A stretch of DNA of 64,000 bases from Pantoea sp. AS-PWVM4 (lineage in GTDB: Bacteria; Pseudomonadota; Gammaproteobacteria; Enterobacterales; Enterobacteriaceae), in contig NZ_ASZC01000003.1 in NCBI RefSeq assembly GCF_000468095.1, positions 310,001 to 374,000 on the forward strand. The letters run 5' to 3'. Both the position numbers and the translations under genes were made by a program. The notes beneath the pieces were generated by a model. That model saw only the letters and a list, made by a program, of their open reading frames with translations, was not told where the DNA came from and searched no databases. Positions 1 through 8,027 of the stretch are shown here, piece after piece. How positions within the stretch are numbered: position 1 is the first letter of the stretch; every line of letters begins with the position of its first letter.

Positions 1-653
1 CCGTCTATCGCTTTTTGCAAACCATGAAGTCGCTGGGTTATGTCGCGCAGGAAGGCGAAACGGAAAAGTATTCGCTAACGCTCAAGTTATTCGAGCTGGG
101 CGCGAAGGCGTTACAGAACGTTGATCTGATCCGCAGCGCGGATGTGCAGATGCGCGAGCTGTCACGCCTCACTAAAGAAACCATTCATCTTGGGGCGCTG
201 GAAGAAGACAGCATTGTCTATATCCACAAGATCGACTCGCTCTACAACCTGCGCATGTATTCACGTATTGGTCGCCGCAACCCGCTGCATACCACCGCAA
301 TCGGCAAAGTGCTGCTGGCGTGGCGTGATCGTAGCGAAGTACAGGAAATCCTTAGCGAAGTGGAGTTTCGGCGCAGTACCGCCAACACCATCGTCAGCGC
401 TGACGCCTTGCTTAAGGTGCTTGATCAGGTAAAAGTGCAGGGATTCGGCGAAGATAACGAGGAGCAGGAAGAGGGGTTACGTTGCATTGCCGTGCCGGTA
501 TTTGACCGTTTTGGCGTAGTGATTGCGGGCCTCAGCATCTCTTTCCCCACTATTCGTTTCTCGGAAGAGGGGAAAAACGAATATGTGGCGATGCTGCATC
601 GAGCGGCGCGTGCCGTCTCAGAGCAAATGGGGTATCACGAATATCCGTTTTAA
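1..653 (+). CDS. kdgR: KdgR, IclR-family repressor of pectin/2-keto-3-deoxygluconate catabolism (5' end missing)
   Basis: The frame is open from the first base of the window, so the N-terminal helix-turn-helix is only partly present. What remains is the end of the wing and the complete IclR effector-binding domain (GAF-like). The run from the RFLQTMKSLGY segment through the conserved RIGRRNPLHTTAIGKVLLAW and EEQEEGLRCIAVPVFDR regions matches E. coli and Dickeya KdgR closely, and the C-terminus (MGYHEYPF) is nearly the same as the E. coli one. KdgR is a dimeric repressor released by 2-keto-3-deoxygluconate; in pectinolytic relatives it controls pectate lyase and uptake genes. The neighbours yobH and yebO are the usual ones. 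A hairpin follows the stop. Identification is secure; only the start lies outside. Confidence 0.96.
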   Translation, partial: VYRFLQTMKSLGYVAQEGETEKYSLTLKLFELGAKALQNVDLIRSADVQMRELSRLTKETIHLGALEEDSIVYIHKIDSLYNLRMYSRIGRRNPLHTTAIGKVLLAWRDRSEVQEILSEVEFRRSTANTIVSADALLKVLDQVKVQGFGEDNEEQEEGLRCIAVPVFDRFGVVIAGLSISFPTIRFSEEGKNEYVAMLHRAARAVSEQMGYHEYPF

Positions 654-660
654 CGCAGCA

Positions 661-688
661 ATAAACGGGCTGTTGCCAGCCCGTTTAT
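661..688. terminator. Bidirectional hairpin between kdgR and yobH
   Basis: A perfect 12-base inverted repeat (ATAAACGGGCTG / CAGCCCGTTTAT) with a 4-base loop lies between the convergent stops of kdgR and yobH. The T-run is short on both sides, so it could be a weak terminator or a 3'-end stabiliser. Confidence 0.7.
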
Positions 689-695
689 GCAGTAA

Positions 696-932
696 TTAAT
701 TATCGATCACTTCACCGCTTTTCTTCAGTATCGGGCAGTCAGTTACGCCAACAATGCCGCTATCGGTATGCAGATATTGCGCGGTAATCATGCCTCGCGC
801 GGTTAGATAGCTACATTGCAGGCCGAGTCCGGCTGCATTTTTATTGCTGCCGGTTAACACGCCATAGCCCGTGAATAACATCGCCAGCCAGATAACGGCG
901 ATCAGCATAATCGCCCGGATGAATAGTTTCAT
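696..932 (-). CDS. yobH: YobH family small membrane/exported protein
   Basis: Encodes 78 residues: one N-terminal hydrophobic segment (about residues 5-25, FIRAIMLIAVIWLAMLF) followed by a short polar domain with two cysteines (GLQCSYLTARG and VTDCPIL). The GYGVL, NAAGLGLQC and YLTARG elements match my recollection of E. coli YobH, and the position next to kdgR is conserved. The ATG at 932 is chosen over upstream in-frame starts because GGAGAC lies just before it and the family begins here. The function is unknown in the family; the hydrophobic stretch suggests it is anchored in or exported across the inner membrane. In K-12 mgrB lies between yobH and yebO; no MgrB-like reading frame is visible here. 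Confidence 0.88.
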   Translation of the reverse strand: MKLFIRAIMLIAVIWLAMLFTGYGVLTGSNKNAAGLGLQCSYLTARGMITAQYLHTDSGIVGVTDCPILKKSGEVIDN

Positions 933-1142
933 TTTGTCTCCATGTGATACATAACGCAGCTGTCCAGATGCTGCTGCCATCCCTATAGTAGCAGCTTGCC
1001 TCACCGGGTCGATCAGAGATAACTGAAAGGTGATGCACAGGAAAATCTGCTTTCGGTGCGTCCCCATTATCTTTTCCTGCCGCAAAGAGTAGAATCACCC
1101 GCTAAGTGAGAGTTTGACGTTAATCAGTAATCTGAGGCAGTT

Positions 1143-1415
1143 ATGAATGAGTTAGCCGCAAATCCCAGCCCGTTGTTCAGTTACGCTGTGCTGGTCATCA
1201 TTATCGTTGTGGCCTTTATCGCCTGGTTCTTTGTTAACCGGGCCAGCGTACGTGCCAGCGAGCAGATACAGTTGCTGGAAACGCTGTTAGAAGAACAGAA
1301 AAAGCAAAATGCGCTGTTGCGCCGCCTGGCGGATGCACAGTCTGACACAGCACCGAAAGATGTACAGGAAGAGGACGAAAAACGCGATTTTATTCGTCTG
1401 ATCCCGGAGCGTTAA
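1143..1415 (+). CDS. yebO: YebO family small membrane protein with coiled coil
   Basis: A 90-residue protein with an N-terminal membrane segment (about 14-32, YAVLVIIIVVAFIAWFFV) followed by NRAS and a helical stretch rich in Glu, Gln and Leu (about 38-65, EQIQLLETLLEEQKKQNALL) that looks like a coiled coil. The C-terminus ends in DFIRLIPER, as in E. coli YebO (IIRLVAER). The family has no established role; topology predicts a short periplasmic N-terminus and a cytoplasmic coiled coil. It is divergent from yobH. The gene downstream starts only 18 bases after its stop on the same strand, so the two are probably co-transcribed. Confidence 0.9.
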   Translation: MNELAANPSPLFSYAVLVIIIVVAFIAWFFVNRASVRASEQIQLLETLLEEQKKQNALLRRLADAQSDTAPKDVQEEDEKRDFIRLIPER

Positions 1416-1433
1416 TCGACAAATGGAGTGGTA

Positions 1434-2444
1434 ATGGCCTGGCAAAATCCCTGGTACGATGCGGCGAAACAACACCATACGCCGCAGGGCTTTCGTAACC
1501 CGGAAGAAGAGTTAAGGCAGCCGGGGGATTTACAGCGCTGGCAGCGTGAACGTAAAGAGCAGGGATTACCCTTTCCCCCTCAGGCCGGTTATCCGGCGTT
1601 TATCAGCGACTGGTGCCAGCCAGTCGATTTGAGTGGGGAAGAGGATCGTATCTGGTGGCTCGGCCATGCCGCCTTATTACTTCGTCTGAATCAGCGTTAT
1701 CTGTTGATTGATCCCGCGCTGTCACAACGCGCCTCTCCGTTTCCCTTTGCCGGTCCGCAACGCAAAACGCCGGCACCATTACGTGTGGCGCAGTTGCCAC
1801 ATCTGGATTATGTGCTGATTTCGCACAATCATTACGATCATCTGGATCGTCCCACGGTGAAACGCATTGCCCGACAATTTCCCGCAGCCCATTTTCTGGT
1901 GCCATTGGGCATGGGGAAGTGGTGCCAGCAGCGCGGTGTACGGCATGTCACTGAACTGGACTGGTGGCAAAGCATTGTGCTGGGAAGTGTGCAGTTTACC
2001 GCAGTACCTGCGCGTCACTGGAGTATGCGTACCTTCTTTGATCGTAACCGTTCCTTATGGTGTGGCTGGGTGGTGCGTAATCCAGCACTCAACTTCTGGT
2101 TTGCGGGCGACAGTGGTTATAGCGATAACCTGAATCTCATCGCGCAACAACTCGGTCCGTTTAATCTGGCTGCGTTGCCAATCGGTGCCTACGCACCAAA
2201 ATGGTTCATGCGTGGGCAGCACATGGACCCGGATCAGGCGGTGCAGTTATGGCAGCAAATTGGTCGTCCATTGACGATACCCATTCATTGGGGAGTCTTT
2301 GAATTGGCAGACGAATCACTGGATGAACCACCCGCAGTTCTTGCTCAGGCGCTGCTCAGCGCAAACGAGACGAGTAATGACTTCACACCGTGGAGAATAG
2401 GTGAGAGTCGGACTCTGCCGAATATTGATTCAGATTTGTCCTAA
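1434..2444 (+). CDS. MBL-fold metallohydrolase, NAPE-PLD/UlaG-like
   Basis: A 336-residue protein of the metallo-beta-lactamase fold. The metal-binding signature HNHYDH lies at residues 131-136, with further probable ligands at H195 (ARHWSMR), D226 (FAGDSGY) and H285 (PIHWGVF). The order and the WLGHAA motif near residue 75 resemble the family that includes N-acyl-phosphatidylethanolamine phospholipase D and many uncharacterised bacterial hydrolases. There is no signal peptide, so it should act in the cytoplasm. The track-style GTG start two codons upstream lies inside the GGAG ribosome site; the ATG at 1434 has proper spacing and is preferred. The gene is not part of the K-12 kdgR-cspC order and is an extra gene here. 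Substrate cannot be inferred from sequence. Confidence 0.85.
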   Translation: MAWQNPWYDAAKQHHTPQGFRNPEEELRQPGDLQRWQRERKEQGLPFPPQAGYPAFISDWCQPVDLSGEEDRIWWLGHAALLLRLNQRYLLIDPALSQRASPFPFAGPQRKTPAPLRVAQLPHLDYVLISHNHYDHLDRPTVKRIARQFPAAHFLVPLGMGKWCQQRGVRHVTELDWWQSIVLGSVQFTAVPARHWSMRTFFDRNRSLWCGWVVRNPALNFWFAGDSGYSDNLNLIAQQLGPFNLAALPIGAYAPKWFMRGQHMDPDQAVQLWQQIGRPLTIPIHWGVFELADESLDEPPAVLAQALLSANETSNDFTPWRIGESRTLPNIDSDLS

Positions 2445-2973
2445 CCGCATTTTGTTAAATTGAGGACGCTGGTGCGTTTTTTTAACATTTATTTGTTTTG
2501 ATGTTAGAAAAAAATGAGATAACTGCCAAACAGAATGGATGCGTATATTTGGGGCAAGGGTGAATATATTTTCCTGATTTTGGTGCAAAACTATTAATAA
2601 CCTGTACCTGATAAAAACAGCTGTACAAGATTCGCACGATGCGCATATGTTGCGCCAGAAGTTAACATTTTGGTGAAATTCATTATCTATGCCATATTTG
2701 TGCAATATTTTTTGCGTATGATTATCAGTTTAAATAGCGTTGCATTGGACAAAAATCAGCCACTGGACTACAACATTTTTTGGCTGTAACGCTACTGATC
2801 AATAACCCTTTTTTGTGCAGGCAAGGTTACGCGAAGAAGGAAGAAGGCAGGTGAAGTTTGTGCCTTCGCCAGCAATTATGTGCGACAAGTCGATAGGTGT
2901 TTAAAAATGGCTTGCCATTAATTTGCGGATATGTGATAACGATTCGTGGGTCAAACGAGGTACAGTTCTGTTT
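2445..2973. other. AT-rich intergenic region upstream of yobF-cspC
   Basis: About 530 bases with no convincing gene on either strand. It is clearly more AT-rich than its surroundings. It holds a weak terminator-like stretch just after the hydrolase (small ACGC/GCGT stem and seven T near 2478), a 7-base inverted repeat (GAAGGCA at 2843, TGCCTTC at 2861) and the candidate yobF promoter. A 91-codon minus-strand frame here (2430-2705) has no ribosome site or recognisable sequence and is not called. Confidence 0.6.
2912..2940 (+). promoter_or_regulatory. Candidate sigma-70 promoter for yobF-cspC
   Basis: TTGCCA (2912) and GATAAC (2935) are separated by exactly 17 bases, and the -10 is preceded by TGT, an extended -10 motif. 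Transcription would start about 27 bases before the yobF ATG. Inferred from motif match only. Confidence 0.4.
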
Positions 2974-3054
2974 ATGTATGGCATCTTCAGTAAAGAAGTT
3001 ACGAGTAAAGACGTTGACGTTGAATACCGCTTCCTTGCCGAAACCTTAAATTAG
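2974..3054 (+). CDS. yobF: YobF-like small protein, shortened to 26 residues
   Basis: A 26-codon frame too short for most gene callers. Its product begins M-Y-GIFSKEV and continues DVDVEYRF, which is the recognisable core of the YobF/DUF2527 family (as I recall, E. coli YobF begins MCGIFSKEV and is 47 residues). After EYRFLAE the frame reaches TAG, so the C-terminal half of the family is missing. It lies 77 bases upstream of cspC, as in E. coli where yobF and cspC form an operon. A GAGG element is 13 bases before the ATG, a long spacing, so translation may be weak. Family function is unknown beyond stress-linked expression. It may be a minimal YobF or a decaying one; the frame is intact either way. 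Confidence 0.72.
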   Translation: MYGIFSKEVTSKDVDVEYRFLAETLN

Positions 3055-3131
3055 TGCCTCATGCAGTAATGTCTCTGGTTTTTCTGTAAGTCTGCCTTCG
3101 GGCAATATAAACACTCTAAGGAATTTGCAAA

Positions 3132-3341
3132 ATGGCAAAAATTAAAGGTCAGGTTAAGTGGTTCAACGAGTCTAAAGGTTTTGGTTTTATCACTCCTGCT
3201 GACGGTAGCAAAGATGTGTTCGTACACTTCTCTGCAATCCAGGGCAATGGTTTTAAAACTCTGGCCGAAGGCCAAAATGTTGAATTCGAAATCCAGGACG
3301 GCCAGAAAGGTCCGGCTGCAGTCAACGTCACTGCTATCTGA
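3132..3341 (+). CDS. cspC: Cold-shock-family RNA chaperone CspC
   Basis: A 69-residue single OB-fold protein with the RNP1-like KGFGFI and RNP2-like VFVHF motifs. Residue for residue it agrees with my memory of E. coli CspC, which is constitutive rather than cold-induced and acts as an RNA-binding transcription antiterminator and mRNA stabiliser (including rpoS mRNA). AAGGAA lies 8 bases before the ATG. It is the second gene after yobF and ends at a strong terminator. Because CspC and CspE are very similar, the neighbouring yobF-like frame and rlmA are what settle the name. Confidence 0.96.
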
Positions 3342-3386
3342 TTTCGTCGCCAGGCTCGGTGTCATGCACCACTGAAACGAATCCTA

Positions 3387-3416
3387 AAGCCCCGGTCACT
3401 GACCGGGGCTTTTCTT
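3387..3416 (+). terminator. Rho-independent terminator of cspC
   Basis: A perfect GC-rich inverted repeat (GCCCCGGTCA / TGACCGGGGC) followed by TTTTCTTT, 46 bases after the cspC stop. Confidence 0.9.
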
Positions 3417-3480
3417 TATCCTTTCTGTAAACAGATGACCAGGGTAAACTGCGCCGCGAATTGCTAACCCGGAGTTATCT

Positions 3481-4287
3481 ATGTCTTTGTTTTGCCCTCT
3501 TTGTCATCAACCTCTTCTGCTGCAAACCGCCAGCTATCGCTGCGATACCGGTCATCAGTTTGATTTGGCCAAAGAAGGGTATGTCAATCTGCTGCCGGTT
3601 CAGCACAAAAGCTCGCGTCAGCCCGGCGACAGCCCGGAAATGCTGCTGGCGCGCCGCGAATTCCTCGATGCCGGATATTACCAACCATTGCGCGATCGCG
3701 TTGCTGCATGGCTGTCTGAACGTCTGCCAGCGGTATCTGCGCAGTTGCTTGATATCGGCTGTGGCGAAGGGTATTACACCGCCGAGATGGCGGCAGCATT
3801 ACCACAGGCGCAAGTCTATGGTCTGGATGTGGCGAAAGCGGCGATTCGCATGGCGGCGAAACGCTACCGCTCGATAAAATTTTGCGTTGCCTCCAGCCAG
3901 CGGCTGCCGTTTGCCGATGCCTCGCTCGATGGCATCGTACGCATCTATGCCCCATGTAATGAAGAGGAATTGAGCCGTGTGGTGAAGCCTGGCGGTTATT
4001 TACTGACGGTAACCCCTGGGGCACATCATCTGGAGCAATTTAAGGCGCTAATCTACCGTGAAGTGCAGTTACATGCGGCGGAAGAGAAGGTGTATGCGGG
4101 CTTTAATCAGGTGGCGCAGGAGAGTCTGCGCTACAGGATGACGCTCAGCGGTGTCGCAGCCACCACCTTATTACAGATGACGCCATTCGCCTGGCGTGCG
4201 CGGGAAGAGGTGTGGCAAACCCTTGCGACAGCCACCGCGTTTGACTGTGAAGCTGACTTTACGCTGACGCTCTGGCAACGCGCCTAA
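3481..4287 (+). CDS. rlmA: 23S rRNA (guanine-745-N1)-methyltransferase RlmA
   Basis: A 268-residue SAM-dependent methyltransferase. An N-terminal zinc site is visible (C5, C8, C21, H25 in MSLFCPLC...CDTGH), followed by the SAM-binding loop DIGCGEG at residues 91-97. This arrangement is specific for RlmA/TlrB enzymes, which methylate G745 (or G748) in helix 35 of 23S rRNA near the exit tunnel. Length matches E. coli RlmA (269). A GGAG lies before the ATG. The stop overlaps the stop of the convergent yobD by four bases; in K-12 mntP lies between these two genes and it is missing here. Confidence 0.95.
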   Translation: MSLFCPLCHQPLLLQTASYRCDTGHQFDLAKEGYVNLLPVQHKSSRQPGDSPEMLLARREFLDAGYYQPLRDRVAAWLSERLPAVSAQLLDIGCGEGYYTAEMAAALPQAQVYGLDVAKAAIRMAAKRYRSIKFCVASSQRLPFADASLDGIVRIYAPCNEEELSRVVKPGGYLLTVTPGAHHLEQFKALIYREVQLHAAEEKVYAGFNQVAQESLRYRMTLSGVAATTLLQMTPFAWRAREEVWQTLATATAFDCEADFTLTLWQRA

Positions 4288-4742
4288 CGCGCGTCCACCA
4301 GCGTGTGGTAAATCTTTTCTAAATCGTCGAGTTGTTTTACCGCAATCAACAGGCGACGCTGCTCAAGCTGCATCACCAGAATGCCATCTTCGGACAGGTT
4401 CATGCTTTGAATGCGGTGATAATCAATCCAGACGCCGGCGAAAAACAGGCCGTCATTCTTCATCAGCAATTTCGGGCTACGCAGCCAGAACAACCAGAAC
4501 GCCATAAAGCACAGCACCATGAGCAGGGTGGTGGTGAGTTGTGGTCCCTGATGGCTGACGTTGTTCCACAATAAAATTAGCAACAACACGATAAAGATGG
4601 CGCTGTCGATTTTATGGCGACGGCGCAGCGCAACACGCAGTTTTGTGGGACCATTACGTCGCGGCAGAATTGCCTCGTCGTAGATAGCAAACAGCAGCAG
4701 GCCAGCAATAAGCAGCGTAATCAGGGCGTCAGTCAGTGACAT
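4284..4742 (-). CDS. yobD: YobD family membrane protein (DUF986)
   Basis: A 152-residue protein with three hydrophobic segments (about 5-22, 46-62 and 70-87) and a soluble C-terminal tail of about 60 residues. It matches the UPF0266/YobD family in length and in the motifs [10 protein letters not shown] near the first loop and [15 protein letters not shown] near the end. Function is unknown. It is on the same strand as manXYZ and begins 88 bases after the manZ stop, beyond a terminator-like hairpin, so it may be expressed partly by read-through. Confidence 0.88.
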   Translation of the reverse strand: MSLTDALITLLIAGLLLFAIYDEAILPRRNGPTKLRVALRRRHKIDSAIFIVLLLILLWNNVSHQGPQLTTTLLMVLCFMAFWLFWLRSPKLLMKNDGLFFAGVWIDYHRIQSMNLSEDGILVMQLEQRRLLIAVKQLDDLEKIYHTLVDAR

Positions 4743-4790
4743 GATGATTCCTTAACAGAAGTGACCTCAGCGTTGACGCTCAGGTAACCC

Positions 4791-4825
4791 CTGTAAAACT
4801 GCCGGGGACACAAGGTCCCCGGCAA
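4791..4825 (-). terminator. Hairpin/terminator downstream of manZ
   Basis: Perfect 8-base stem GCCGGGGA (4801) / TCCCCGGC (4816), read on the minus strand and followed by a short AGTTTTAC. A partial terminator between manZ and yobD. Confidence 0.7.
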
Positions 4826-4829
4826 GATT

Positions 4830-5675
4830 TTACAGACCGAGCAAGCCGATCCAGTAACCAAAAATACCAATCGCAAAGAAGCCAACGATAATCCACAGCG
4901 CGTTGACCTTGCGGCGCAGCAGCCACATACAGCCAAAGGTTAACAGCAGCGGTATCAGGCCCGGCATCAGTTGGTCGAGAATCGACTGAACGGTGGTAAC
5001 GGTGGTTTTGCCGGTCTGGTCGGTGATGCGTGACACCACCAGCGGCACGTTCACATGCGTCCACTTGTTAACCAACGCCCCCATGACAAACAGGCCGAGA
5101 ATTGACGCCCCCTCGGTCAGTTTTTGCAGGAAGCCGCCGCCCATATCGCTAACGATATCCACCCCTTTGCGATAACCATAGGCCACGCCGTAGTAGCGGG
5201 TCAGCAGACGCGCAATGTTAAACAGGAGGAAAAACAGCAGTGGGCCAAGCAGACTGCCGCTCATGGCGATCCCTGCCCCGAGGGCAGCGAACACCGGACG
5301 TACCGTACCCCAGAAAATCGGGTCACCCACACCCGCCAGCGGGCCCATCAGACCGACTTTGATACCGTTTATGGCACCATCATCAATCGCTGCACCGTTA
5401 GCACGTTGTTCTTCCATCGCCATCGTCACGCCGAGCACTGGCGCTGCAACGAACGGATGGGTATTGAAGAATTCCAGATGACGTTTGATGGCTTGTTTCC
5501 GGTCATCGTTATTTTCCGGATAGAGACGGCGAATTACCGGCACCATCGAGAAGCAGAAGCCCAGCGCCTGCATACGTTCAAAGTTCCACGAACCCTGGAA
5601 CAGGTTAGAGCGCAGGAACACGCCACGGACATCGCCCGGAGTGAGTTTCTTTTGAGAATGAGTAGTATCAACCAT
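4830..5675 (-). CDS. manZ: Mannose-specific PTS component IID
   Basis: A 281-residue IID subunit of the mannose family phosphotransferase system. It opens with KKLTPGDVRGVFLRSNLFQGSWNFE-type sequence and holds the conserved LMGPLAGVGDP(I)FWGT region; the C-terminal third is hydrophobic. With IIC it forms the membrane channel that imports mannose, glucose, glucosamine and related sugars with phosphorylation by IIAB. It is the last gene of manXYZ, 15 bases after manY, with AGGTGA before its ATG. In E. coli IIC/IID also serve phage lambda DNA entry and several bacteriocins. Length and start match the E. coli protein. Confidence 0.97.
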   Translation of the reverse strand: MVDTTHSQKKLTPGDVRGVFLRSNLFQGSWNFERMQALGFCFSMVPVIRRLYPENNDDRKQAIKRHLEFFNTHPFVAAPVLGVTMAMEEQRANGAAIDDGAINGIKVGLMGPLAGVGDPIFWGTVRPVFAALGAGIAMSGSLLGPLLFFLLFNIARLLTRYYGVAYGYRKGVDIVSDMGGGFLQKLTEGASILGLFVMGALVNKWTHVNVPLVVSRITDQTGKTTVTTVQSILDQLMPGLIPLLLTFGCMWLLRRKVNALWIIVGFFAIGIFGYWIGLLGL

Positions 5676-5690
5676 GATGTCACCTGTTCC

Positions 5691-6491
5691 TTAATCGAGT
5701 TCGTTGTCGAGGTCGTTTTGCGCAGGACCGGCAGCCGCAGCGCCCGCAACACGGTTATATTTCGGAGCCAACTGGATGTACAGTACCGCCATTACCACGC
5801 CAATCACGCCCAGCGCCACCAGGTTGAAGTTGGTGAATGCAGCAGTGACGAAGCCGAGGTAGAAGAACGGCATCAGGTAGCCAGCACGCATCATGTTAAT
5901 GACCATTGCGTAACCGACGACCACGATCATGCCACCGGCGATGTTCAGGCCGTTGGTCACCACTTCCGGGATAGAACTCAGCAAGCTATGAACCGCGCTG
6001 GTACCGACGGAAATTGCCACGATCAGTGCCGGGATTGCGATACGCATCGCCTGCAACAGCAGGGCTGAAACGTGAATCCACGAAATTGCCGACAGGTTGC
6101 CTTTCTCCGCAGCTTTATCGGCTGCGTGCTGGAAGGCCACGGTGATGGTACGCACGATGATGGTCAGTACCTGACCGGCCGCAGCCAGTGGAATGGCCAG
6201 CGCGATACCCGCACCGACACTTTGACCACCGGCAATAACCAGGATGGTTGAGATGATTGAGGCGAGGGCAGCATCCGGTGCCACAGCAGCACCAATGTTC
6301 ATCCAGCCCAGCGCGATCATCTCCAGTGTACCGCCGATGATGATACCGGTTTTCATATCACCCAGTACCGCACCGATCAGAGTACAAGCCACCAACGGAC
6401 GGTGGAACTGGAACTCATCAAGAATCGATCCCATCCCGGCGATACAAGCCACAATAAATATCAAAATGATTTGTAGCGAGGTTATCTCCAT
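5691..6491 (-). CDS. manY: Mannose-specific PTS component IIC
   Basis: A 266-residue polytopic protein beginning MEITSLQIILIFIVACIAG, the same start and length as E. coli ManY; the six in-frame codons upstream are ignored. It contains the FQFHRPLVACTLIGAVLGD segment and a string of hydrophobic helices. It forms the sugar-translocating part of the mannose transporter together with ManZ. Position two of the operon, 62 bases after manX. Confidence 0.97.
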   Translation of the reverse strand: MEITSLQIILIFIVACIAGMGSILDEFQFHRPLVACTLIGAVLGDMKTGIIIGGTLEMIALGWMNIGAAVAPDAALASIISTILVIAGGQSVGAGIALAIPLAAAGQVLTIIVRTITVAFQHAADKAAEKGNLSAISWIHVSALLLQAMRIAIPALIVAISVGTSAVHSLLSSIPEVVTNGLNIAGGMIVVVGYAMVINMMRAGYLMPFFYLGFVTAAFTNFNLVALGVIGVVMAVLYIQLAPKYNRVAGAAAAGPAQNDLDNELD

Positions 6492-6553
6492 TGCATTTCT
6501 CCTAAGCAAAGGTCACGAAATATTCGCCCGCACAAGCAGGCACAGATGGCGAA

Positions 6554-7516
6554 TTACGCATTTACCTTCGCAATCAGGTCCATCATTTTCAGTTTCGGGT
6601 CGTTAGAAACTTTGCGCACTTCCAGCTCGATACCACGGTCATTGAGTTTGCGGAACGCCGCAATATCCTTCTCATCAACCGAGACCGCGTTATTAACCTG
6701 GGTTTTACCCTGACGGAACGCCATCCCGCCGATATTGACGGATTTGATAGCCACGCCCTGTTCCACAATACGTTCCACATCGGTCGGATTGGTGAACAAC
6801 AACATGACGCGATCCTGACCATATTTCGGGTTGTTCCAGACGCGAATCATTTTATCGACATCAACCACATGCGCCGTGACGCCGGGCGGTGCCACCTGGG
6901 TGAGCAGCGTTTTACGCACATGGTCATTGGCGACTTCATCGCTGACGACGATAATGCGTGTGACGTTGGTTTCTTTGGTCCAGCGGGTCGCAACCTGACC
7001 ATGAATCAGACGGTCATCAATGCGGGCCAGGCCAATCTTCATATGCTCGCCGGGGGCCAGCGGTTTTTGCGGCTGCGGCGCAGCTTTGGCAACGGGGACG
7101 GCAGGTGCAGGCTCAGCCGTTTCGGTTTTCAGTGCTTTAACACCTTCGCGACCTGCTTCGACCGCGATGTGAATTAACTCCTCCAGTGAGGGATTATCAT
7201 CACGTCCCATCAGGGTCTCGACCAGCATCGGAATGTTGACACCGGCAATGACATCATAATCCGGTTTATCCACCACGATGCGGCTCGCCGCGTTGAAGGG
7301 ACTGCCACCCCAGGTGTCGACCAGGAACAGCACCCCCTTCGAGGTGTCCATTGTCGCCAGTCGGGCCTGATACTTTTCAATTAGCGTTTCTGCATTTTCG
7401 CCGGGCACGAAATCAATCCATCCGACATTTTCCTGCTCACCCAACAGCATCTCTGCTGTTTTAAGCAGCTGTTCTGCCGCCCAGCCATGTGTACCAATTA
7501 CAATAGCAATGGTCAC
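6554..7516 (-). CDS. manX: Mannose-specific PTS component IIAB
   Basis: A 320-residue two-domain cytoplasmic protein. The IIA domain carries its phosphorylated His at residue 10 (VIGTHG), then comes an Ala/Pro-rich linker (about 134-156), then the IIB domain with its phospho-His at residue 172 (DDRLIHGQV). Phosphate passes from HPr to IIA to IIB to the incoming sugar. E. coli ManX is 323 residues with His10 and His175. First gene of the operon; the upstream region contains sites resembling those for Mlc and CRP, the known E. coli regulators. Confidence 0.97.
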   Translation of the reverse strand: MTIAIVIGTHGWAAEQLLKTAEMLLGEQENVGWIDFVPGENAETLIEKYQARLATMDTSKGVLFLVDTWGGSPFNAASRIVVDKPDYDVIAGVNIPMLVETLMGRDDNPSLEELIHIAVEAGREGVKALKTETAEPAPAVPVAKAAPQPQKPLAPGEHMKIGLARIDDRLIHGQVATRWTKETNVTRIIVVSDEVANDHVRKTLLTQVAPPGVTAHVVDVDKMIRVWNNPKYGQDRVMLLFTNPTDVERIVEQGVAIKSVNIGGMAFRQGKTQVNNAVSVDEKDIAAFRKLNDRGIELEVRKVSNDPKLKMMDLIAKVNA

Positions 7517-7668
7517 TTGCTACCTCCGTTCGCATGAGAGATTCTCTGGCTTCGCCGGGAATCGATGAAAATTACCGTTGTTGTTTCCTGTGGATCGCTT
7601 CGGTTTAAGATGAAGAAAAACATCAATAAATAACCTAAAACTTTCCGCTACACAGCGATAAGGTCGCG

Positions 7669-7696
7669 ATTTATTTTAGTGAGTGAAAAAATAAAT
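7669..7696. promoter_or_regulatory. Mlc/NagC-like operator upstream of manXYZ
   Basis: A perfect 9-base inverted repeat ATTTATTTT / AAAATAAAT with a 10-base centre. This is the general shape of Mlc sites (TTATTT...AAATAA) and E. coli manXYZ is Mlc-repressed. Assignment is by resemblance. Confidence 0.45.
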
Positions 7697-7716
7697 TATG
7701 TGATGCTTGTCAGTAA
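7697..7716. promoter_or_regulatory. CRP-like site upstream of manXYZ
   Basis: TGTGA at 7699, six bases, then TCAGT, against the consensus TGTGA-N6-TCACA; one arm is perfect. It directly abuts the Mlc-like operator, as expected for a PTS promoter activated by cAMP-CRP. Confidence 0.45.
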
Positions 7717-7797
7717 TTCAGAGCGTAACGGTGTCTATTCGTGCTTTTATCTCTCCTTTTTTCAGGCTGTTACCGTTTGTAAATGTAAGAAAATTTT

Positions 7798-7825
7798 TTG
7801 ACGCCGGTGATGTAACTGATACATT
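7798..7825 (+). promoter_or_regulatory. Candidate sigma-70 promoter for the yoaE transcript
   Basis: TTGACG (7798) and TACATT (7820) with a 16-base spacer. Transcription would start about 40 bases ahead of the small upstream frame. Confidence 0.35.
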
Positions 7826-7871
7826 AACGTTCTGTTTATTATTCAGGAGTACCGGGCATTAGCTCACCTTT

Positions 7872-8027
7872 ATGGACCGTCACCGACGTCGCTTCACCTC
7901 TTCACAGCGCCTGCTGGCGCATGCATCCACGCCTGATGGCGTAATCCAATCCGTTAACGATTTGCTGTCTCGCCGCGTGGCGCAGGCCCGTTTTCGTTCG
8001 CACGCTTCCCTGGTAAGGAGTCATTGA
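7872..8027 (+). CDS. 51-residue upstream ORF overlapping the yoaE start (YoaL-like)
   Basis: An ATG-started frame of 51 codons rich in Arg, Ser and His ([27 protein letters not shown]). Its TGA at 8025-8027 shares its last base with the ATG of yoaE (TGATG), the classic arrangement for translational coupling. A TAG is the fourth codon upstream, so the start cannot lie further 5'. No good ribosome site precedes it; the nearest AGGAG is 22 bases away. E. coli is reported, from memory, to have a comparable small frame (yoaL) upstream of and overlapping yoaE. It may be a leader whose translation controls yoaE rather than a functional protein. No hydrophobic segment is present. Confidence 0.5.
   Translation: MDRHRRRFTSSQRLLAHASTPDGVIQSVNDLLSRRVAQARFRSHASLVRSH

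Larger units (their letters stand above)
7517..7871. other. Divergent control region manX / yoaE
   Basis: About 355 bases between manX and the small frame upstream of yoaE. It contains an Mlc-like operator, a CRP-like site and a candidate yoaE promoter (listed separately). No ORF of note. Confidence 0.7.

Noticed and set aside
2430..2705. A 91-codon minus-strand frame in the cspC upstream region.
   Set aside because: AT-rich, no ribosome site, no recognisable sequence.
5124..6068. A 314-codon plus-strand frame antisense to manY/manZ.
   Set aside because: Composition is His/Arg/Glu-rich shadow coding opposite well-conserved membrane proteins; no ribosome site.
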